Below are positions 57,201-64,000 of a DNA stretch of 64,000 bases, piece by piece. The first letter of the stretch is position 1. Each line of letters starts with the position of its first letter. This stretch comes from Anaeramoeba flamelloides (lineage: Eukaryota > Metamonada > Anaeramoebidae), in NCBI GenBank assembly GCA_027625915.1, contig JANTQA010000060.1, positions 6,200,001 to 6,264,000 of the forward strand. Reading direction: 5' to 3'. The position numbers and the translations under genes were made by a program. The notes below the pieces were generated by a model. That model saw only the letters and a list, made by a program, of their open reading frames with translations, had not been told where the DNA came from and did no database searches.

Positions 57201-58650
57201 AATATAAAATATAGTAATGTTAAACTTTCAACTATTTTAAAAGTGTTCAAAATTGTGTATTTAAATTTATTATAAGTTTTACATGAGAAAGCATTAGGAG
57301 AACAATTTAAAACATCACCGAGGTGTAAATATGAGAAACTTGAAAAATCGAAATTGTGATTCTTTATCAAGGGCAAAAGTATAAAAAACAAAAATTAAAT
57401 TGTAATGAGGATATTGTGAAGTAATTAAAGTTATAACTTCTAATTAATGGTTTGTTTCGAAACTAGGTACAGTCATTTGAAAATAAAAAACATTATAAAA
57501 TTTTTCAAAAAAAGAAATTTTTTTAGGTATACAACTTATTTATTGTACAGCCTAAAGAAAAAAATTTAAATAAGATTTTTTCTTAAATTATTATTTGCAA
57601 ATAACCAAGATTACACAATAAACCTCAAAAAAAAATTAACTTGAATTTACAAAAAAAAAAAAAATAGATACAAGGACAATTTTTTTATAAATTATTCAAT
57701 GAATATCAAAAAAAAAAAAAAAAAAAAAATTAAATCTGAAAATATTTATATTGTTAAAATTAATATTCAAAATTATTTTGATTATATTCATCATTTTTGG
57801 TTAGTTATTTATCAAGTTCAATTTCTAATTCTTTTTATTTCTATTTTCTGATTTCCTATTGCTATTTTCAAATTAATTTTCTCCCAATTTTAGATTCTTA
57901 TAAATTTTATTAAAAAATTCAAATTTTTATTTTTGAATGATTTTAAACCTTCTTCTATATAGAGTTATTCTAGCAGATTGAATTTCAGTTTTGTTTTATA
58001 ATATACCTTTGTAAGTGGTGAATTTATTAATAAAAATTTTATATATTTTTTTAATTTTATTTTATCCAAACATCAATTGAATTAGAATTTTTTAATACAA
58101 TATCAAAAATTTCAGAAATATGTATAGCAACAAGATATGTAAAATAGTTTTAAAAAACTGAAAAATAAAATCACAAGAGAAAGTTAGTTTTTTTTGTTGT
58201 AAGATATTGATTGTTATTTTGAAATTGGGTATAAATTTATCAAGGTTAAGATTTAAATGAATTTATTTAATTCACCAAATTCAACAGCATGTAATTTCTT
58301 TCTTTTTTTCTTTTGAATTTTTTGGGGGTTTATCATTATTCGGGTTCATTTTGAAATCTCAGATAATTAATTATTTTTTTTATTTGAATATATGTTTCTT
58401 ATAAAGATCATTTCAAAATTAAAATTAAATCATTAACAAAAAATTGGGCAATTATTACTTGTATCTTAAGTTTATCTCATAAAAAAAAAAAAAAAAAAAG
58501 AGCAATGAATCAAAAAATAATAAACGAGGAACAGTAACTGGTTGATAAAAGCACAAAATACTATGTATAAAATTGAAGAAGTATAATTTTGATTATTATT
58601 TTATTTTTTATTTAATTTTTTAATTTAATTTTTGAAAAGTGAATGAAACC

Positions 58651-58831
58651 TTAAAGGAATAATCTCTATTAAATTTTTTAACTAAATTTAATAGAGATTG
58701 AGAAAAATTTTTTTCCAAATTACTTAGATTTGAAAGTCCCCTATTTATTTTCAATAGTAAACATATTTCTAGATAAGGAAACCTTATTTAGAAATTGGTC
58801 AAAAAAAAAAAAAAAGAGACTAGTCCCTTAA
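58651..58831 (-). mobile_element. Family D deletion derivative, copy D3
   Basis: 181 bp between TTAA borders, reverse orientation to D1 and D2. Its left 85 bp correspond to the right end of D1 (including the AAATTTAATAGAG hairpin), and its right 95 bp to the left end (GATAAGG, TTGGTCAAAAA, GACTAGTCCCTTAA). The entire 750-bp middle is missing, giving a classical minimal MITE. Confidence 0.82.
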
Positions 58832-59926
58832 CAAAAAAATTCTATTCAAAATTTCTAATATCCAGTTATAATAAACACCAAAACTTTTTCTATTTGTCAT
58901 TCTATTCAAAACCACTGGTTTAAAATTAACTACCAGGGAGCAAATTTGAAAGTTTTGTATTTGTAACAAAAAAAAAATAAAAATCATTAACTTACAAAAG
59001 TTCGAACATGAAAAGAATGGACGTAGAAGTTTTTCAATCACCAGATAATTTGAAACAATCTGATCTCTTAATTTATAACCAATGTTACTTTGATTGACAG
59101 AATTACATTAATTAAACACCACAAACAAAATTCTAAAAATAAAATTATACTTTTTGATCCCAAAAAGAACAGTAATCTAAATAAAAACAAAGTATCAAGT
59201 AGTTTTTCAACAGGCTGTAAAAAAATCTTTTTCTTGTGGAATTTTCTTCAAAAGAAAAATATACACAATTACCAAAATAGAACAAATACCCTTTCCACTT
59301 GACAACCTGGTAGTAGATTTGAAATCAAAGTTTTGCCCTAAAAAGGTTAAAATTCCATAAACCAAATAAAAATATTATTACAGTTAAACACTCACCTACA
59401 AAGACGAAATTAAGTCAAAAAAGAAAATTAAACAATAAAGAACCAAATATATGAACAGTTGAAAAGAAAGGAAATCAAGGTTCTATATTTGGAAGCAATA
59501 TTGAATGAACTAATGTTCAAAATGACAATTACTTAAAATTTTTCCCAAAAACTTGGTTTTACCAACTCAAAAATTTCGAAAAAAAAACCTAAATTTTGAA
59601 ATTTTAACAAGATCTTTTGACTCAACATTTTTTTTAACCCCAATAAATATGTTTATAGTAAAACTAATATTCGTAGACCATAAAATATGAATAGTACTTA
59701 ATCTATGAGTAAAAATAATTTGAATAAAATAATAACCAAAAAAAAAATTCTTGATCAAATCAAAAAAAAAACGATTATTCCATTTTTTACTTGTGTTAAA
59801 ATAAGGATATTTAAAAAAAAGAAATTTTAAAGAAAAAATAATTATTAATATTGTTTTTTTCAAAGGAACAATTATTGTTTAATGAAATTAAATAATTTCA
59901 AATTTGAAGAAATAATACTATTGATT
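58832..59926. other. 3' flank of the G-alpha gene
   Basis: Two short frames (58820-59041 minus, 59090-59302 plus) have slightly protein-like composition but no recognisable domain. Otherwise AT-rich. Confidence 0.35.
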
Positions 59927-60449
59927 TTAAATGTATCCTTCTTTTTTCAATTCTGCTTCTAATACAGTGGTTGTAACAGCATCAAAAACCCCTCGCATAT
60001 TTTCCTATATAAAATGAATTAAATTGAATAGCAAATTTATAAAAAAAAAAATAATAATAAATAATAAATTCAAGTTAAAAAATTTATTGGAATCAAAAAA
60101 AAATATTAAAATTTAAAAAAAAAAAAAAAATTACAGTATCTGTTGCACATGTGAAGTGTGTAAAGATAGTTCTTTTAGTATTTCGTCCAACTTCGAGGAA
60201 TTTTTGTTTTATAAATTCACAAGATTGCTCATAATTTTTACCACCGGTATATTCTGGGAAACAAACTTTAAGATCGACAGCTTTGATTTTTTGTTTCAGT
60301 AAATCAATCTTATTAAATAAGACTACACAATTTTTTTCTTTGAAAAAATCTCCATTAGCAGTTTGATCAAATAAAATTAATGATTCATGCATTCTATTAA
60401 CTGTTTGATCTTCGTATAATTTTTGATTATATTCAGAAGTTGCAACAAC
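59927..60449 (-). CDS. Heterotrimeric G-protein alpha subunit, last two exons
   Basis: GTP-binding switch of receptor-coupled signalling at the plasma membrane. Exons 60449-60135 and 60004-59927 encode the C-terminal 130 aa, with phase-0 joints. The order fits G-alpha: EYNQKLYEDQTVNRMHESL (switch III region and following helix), the G4 motif LFNKIDLL, CFPEYTGGKNYEQ, the G5 motif THFTCATDT, then a final helix NMRGVFDAVTTTVLEAEL ending KKEGYI. There is no Cys four from the end, so it would lack the pertussis-toxin site. The upstream exons with the P-loop, the catalytic Arg and switch II were not found between 60450 and the window end, so the gene very likely continues past 64000 across a long intron. 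Confidence 0.9.
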
Positions 60450-61449
60450 CTATAAATTAAGATATTAATAACCAATAAAAAAATAATCAAATTAAATAAA
60501 TTATCAAAAATGAAATAAAATAAACTGGACAAAAAAATTTAAATTTATATTAAATAAAATAATACTAATTTTGTTAATGACTTTTATTCTTATATATGTA
60601 TATATTTATATGTAAATATAAACATAGGTTTTTGTATAAAATTAGAAAAATAAATTATTTTGTTTCAATTTTGTACTTTAAGCGAGTAAAATCTAATTTT
60701 TTTATCAAAACTCAAACATTATCTGAGATATTTTGTTTGTGTTTACTAGTTTTTGAATTTGAAAAGACAAAAATAATTTAATTACGTTTCATTCTCGTTT
60801 TTATAAATGAAAGTTTTGTATTTAGGATCTTCACTAAAACCCAAAAATAAGGTGCAAAGGAAATTCTATTTGAAGTAGTTTCTAAAAATTAAAAGGAGGT
60901 AAAGAAAATAGAAATTTCTTTCTTATCAGATAAAGATAAATAAATCAAACAAAATGAGAAGATTTGTTTTTTCACACTTATAAAGAAAACAAAGAAGAAT
61001 TTTATTTTTTTCAATTTTTTCCCTGGATGAAACTTCTTTATATTGGGAAGGTGAGTTACAAAGGAAAAAAATCAAGTGGTTGCTTGCTAATACTGTGATA
61101 CTGAAACACGAAAGTATGAGTTAATTGAAAATAAAAACGAAAATACAAATGCTAAAAATGAACATATGTTTAAAGCAAATAAGATCAAAAAAAAAAAAGA
61201 AATTACAACAATTAAATAACAATCTCCCAAATGAACATTCATGACCAATTATGAAATCAAATTATTAAATTAACCAAAAGTATCGTGGCTGTGATTTTGG
61301 GAGTCCTTAATTCAAGATAGCATTGGTTTTTTTTTTTTGGTTTTTTACCAATTGCTTCTTATTAACCCTTTTTAAATTTCATTTTTTTTTCTTTTTTCTT
61401 TTTTCCTTTTTCCTTTTCAATTTTTTGCTTTTGCTTTTAAAATTAAAAA

Positions 61450-61559
61450 AATTTGATTGGGTGTGTCTTTCCCTTGAACAATCGTGAAACCTATGATTTT
61501 ACGCTTAAATTACCTTTTAGGAAATTTAAGTAAAAGGAAATCTAGAGTATAATTTACAC
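61450..61559 (+). repeat. Repeat L, copy 1
   Basis: 110-bp core: TTGATTGGGTGTGTCTTTCC, CGTGAAACCTATGATT, ACGCTTAAATT, ATTTAAGTAAAAGG, ATCTAGAGT. It has an internal foldback (CTTAAAT against ATTTAAG). Copies at 62442-62549 and 43911-43975. Confidence 0.75.
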
Positions 61560-62441
61560 TTCTTCCATCAATAAATAAAAAAAAACAAAGAAGAATTTTG
61601 GTGTCATTCGTGTTGATTTGGTATTTGTTGAGATCCAAATTTCTTCTTTTATGAATTGTTAAAAAAACTAAGCAGACAACTGTTGATGATGTAAAGAAAA
61701 TCCATTTCTTTTATTTTTAGCATGTAAACAATTGAAAACACAAATTGATTTAATATAAAGAATGCAACAAACAGGATAGGTGAAATAAAGTTTTCATTAA
61801 GTCCGCCTGTTAAAAAAAAAAGATAATTGTTTTTTTTTTTTTCAACTTCTTTTTTAAAGCAAGTAATAATAAAGAAGAGATCTTTTGAAAATTAAAATAA
61901 AATAAAAAAGACTTTTTCTTTTGTTTAATGAGAAATATTTGAATAAGAAACTAAAAAAAAAGTTTTGTTTAAATTATACAGAGTTCTAATTGAAAAAAAA
62001 AAAAAAAAAAAGTTTTGAAAGATCAATTTAAAGTTTATTCGGAAAGCCCTGAAAAATTTGAAAAAATGTGTTTATTTTTAAAAAGTTTTTGTCAACATTT
62101 TAATTATTTATTCTTTCGAAAAAAGTATTAATAGGAAACAATGATTTTCTTAGTTTAAATTATTTGGATTTGAATTAATTATAAAATTAAAAGTGAAATA
62201 AACCACGTAATTTTTTGATTTAGGAGCAAATTAAAAATAATTTCAATTTTCCAGCATAGATTTTAATAGTGTGCAAAGAATACAATTCCAATTTTTTTAA
62301 AAAGCAGATTTTTGAATCAAAATTACTTCTTGATTGAAGAAACAAATTCTATTATATCTTTTTTTTTTTTTTTCTTATTTTAGAATTTTTTTTTTTGTTA
62401 TTATTTTTTTTTTTGTTTTTGCTTTTTCAAGACATAAAAAA

Positions 62442-62549
62442 AATTTGATTGGGTATGTCTTTCCCATGTATAATCGTGAAATCTATGATTCTACGCTTAA
62501 ATTCTGAAAGGTGATTTAAGTAAAAGGACATCTAGAGTGTAATTTACAT
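62442..62549 (+). repeat. Repeat L, copy 2
   Basis: Same order of blocks as copy 1 with about 90 percent identity by eye, about 1 kb downstream in direct orientation. Both are preceded by a T-rich and TTTTTGCTTTTGC-type stretch, so the repeated unit may be longer than the core. Confidence 0.75.
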
Positions 62550-62900
62550 TTCAACAACAACAATAATAATAAAAGCTTTCTTTTTTTGTATTTATTATCA
62601 TTTTTTTTTTTTGAAATTATAAAATTACTTTCATTGTAACAAGAAGGTTGTTTTTAATAATTCAAAATCCGATTTTGTTGATGAAAAGAAAAATTCAATT
62701 TGTAGAATATTCAAAATCGAATTTTTACTCATTTTTTTGATTTTAATTAAAGGAAAATCTGGATAATGGTTAAGCAAATTATTTGAATTAATTTTTATTT
62801 CTTTTTTCTTTGGTTATTTGATTTTTAATATAGGACTATTAATTAATTTTATAAAACATTTAGTTTTAGTTAATGTGTTTTTAAATATTGAAGAAAAATA

Positions 62901-63620
62901 TAAAGCACATTCTAAAAATTTGAACAAACCCAAAATCACAAATAGACAAAATAAAATCCCAATTTATTGTATTTTTCCAATTTATTGTTAAGAACTAAGT
63001 GTTGGACACTTATTCTGGTAAATAGAATTTTGAAGTGACTAAATTTGTGTCTCTTAATTCAAAGAGTATCTTAAAACAGACACAGTCATTAGAACAATTT
63101 TAAACTCAATTTAGTTTTCTAAATTTATTGTATTTTTCGAATTTATTCTATTTTTCTAAAACATAAGATTAAAACACATTTAAGTTACCCATGTATTAAT
63201 GTTTTTATATGTAATCATTTTCATCCAAATAAAAGAAAAAAATATAAAAACAGAAAAATAAAAATCGGTGTGTCCAAAATAATGAAACTAGCAGGAACAA
63301 AAATGTATTGGCAAATTTGTTGAAATTTCACAAATAATTATTGATAGATCAAATGATTAGATAACATCAACGAATTGAATCTGATTTTTCTCTTTAACAA
63401 ACTCAACACTAACCTTCTATTAACCTTCTATCTAAAAAAAATTTCCAGATCTAACGATTCAGAAACTGGAAAAAAAGGAAATGAAAACAAAAAAGAAAAA
63501 GATGAAAAATGAAAAAAAGTTTGTAAAATCAAAATTATTTTCAAATTGAATGTAAAGTGTGGTAGTATTTTTATTCTTTCAACTATTTAAACTTTGCCCA
63601 AATTTTTGGAATTTAATTTA
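62901..63620 (-). mobile_element. Family A MITE, copy A4, with an internal insertion
   Basis: Reverse orientation. Outer ends GCACATTCTAAAAATTTG at 62905 and CAAATTTTTGGAATTTAATT near 63600. About 185 bp longer than A1 and A2. The extra material lies at about 62985-63170 and is flanked by near-duplicates of the A sequence TTTATTGTATTTTTC, so it is either an insertion or a partial duplication. Confidence 0.72.
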
Positions 63621-64000
63621 TTTGTAATTTTCGTATAAAAAAAAAAAAAAATGGATTGATATATTTGTTATATAGTTTGTATTTACTAAATTAATCATCA
63701 TTCACTTTTTGAATATAATAAAGAATCATATGCATGTGTTCGTATCTATAATTGAATGCTTAAATCGGTTATTATTGTTTTGGATAAACTACTTTTTCAA
63801 AAATTGATAAAAACCTTTTAATTGAATGATTGATTTTATTTTAAGACAAGTAAACTCCTTTTCAGTCAATAGGAACACTTGTTTAATTGATTAAATAGAA
63901 CAAAATTTATGAGTTTAATTCAAAATTTCTTCTCGAAAAATTTTTTCAATTTTTAGATCTAGATCATTTTTTCTAATTCAATTATTTTTTTTTTTCTTTT
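63621..64000. other. AT-rich end of the window
   Basis: No coding signal or repeat recognised. Confidence 0.4.

Larger units (their letters stand above)
56208..58650. other. Gene-free stretch with repeats N and R
   Basis: AT-rich with several A runs (57008-57060, 57650-57662, 57711-57729). It contains repeat N copy 1 (56692-56882) and repeat R copy 2 (56885-57200). No gene recognised. Confidence 0.45.
60450..62900 (-). other. Probable long G-alpha intron with repeats
   Basis: The acceptor TTATAG lies at 60450. The stretch is AT-rich and contains repeat L copies 1 and 2. No DVGGQR- or GxGESGKS-like coding segment was seen on the minus strand. Confidence 0.5.

Noticed and set aside
1-64000. 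tRNA, rRNA, spliceosomal RNA and CRISPR signals
   Set aside because: I looked by eye for T-arm and conserved snRNA motifs and for regularly spaced direct repeats, and saw none. Diverged RNAs could be missed without a model search.
1-64000. Retroelements with long terminal repeats, LINEs or capsid-bearing elements
   Set aside because: No reverse transcriptase, integrase or capsid-like coding sequence and no paired long direct repeats were seen. The repeats found here have inverted ends or undefined class.

Overview
This window is nuclear DNA of an AT-rich microbial eukaryote. It has spliceosomal GT-AG introns, genes on both strands with no operons, long homopolymer and microsatellite tracts, and proteins with large Lys/Glu/Gln/Asn low-complexity stretches. 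The KEKEKE and KPKTKT proteins, the RhoGEF-FYVE protein and the Mei2-like gene suggest an amoeboid protist. The style resembles Anaeramoeba, but that is a guess from memory and no marker gene here proves it. Coding density is low: nine genes or gene remnants in 64 kb, and a 4.9 kb intron in one of them.

Layout. 1-2.3 kb: repeats. 2.36-8.33 kb (minus): six-exon FGD-like Rho guanine-nucleotide exchange factor (DH-PH-FYVE). 8.3-13.4 kb: gene-free, with repeats. 13.48-13.95 kb (minus): SUMO-conjugating E2 (UBC9). 14.3-16.8 kb: three abutting small DNA transposons. 17.03-19.7 kb (plus): WD-repeat protein resembling the TFIIIC subunit GTF3C2. 20.2-22.5 kb: one transposon-derived repeat interrupted by at least two others. 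24.99-25.74 kb (minus): basic coiled-coil protein, bZIP-like. 26-32.8 kb: repeats. 32.86-33.79 kb (minus): METTL5-like methyltransferase that looks decayed. 34.5-35.4 kb: an 868-bp foldback element. 35.4-40.9 kb (plus): V-ATPase proteolipid c'', with two transposons in its intron. 44.36-45.82 kb (minus): TALE-type homeobox gene. 50.8-52.9 kb (minus): Mei2-like RNA-binding protein. 59.9-60.4 kb (minus): the last two exons of a heterotrimeric G-protein alpha subunit.

The genes are ordinary housekeeping and regulatory functions (Rho and G-protein signalling, sumoylation, Pol III transcription, vacuolar acidification, RNA binding, homeobox regulation) and do not form one pathway. The most distinctive content is a collection of short non-autonomous DNA transposons (MITE-like). 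One group has TA-flanked, Tc1/mariner-like ends (families A, B, E, H). Another has ends reading TTAAGG...CCTTAA (families C, D, G). The families nest in each other. One foldback element appears to supply the start codon of the V-ATPase c'' gene.

I recognised no tRNA, rRNA, CRISPR array, retroelement polymerase or autonomous transposase. Exon boundaries were placed by eye from conserved protein alignment, GT-AG signals and phase agreement. Repeat boundaries are approximate to a few bases unless stated.
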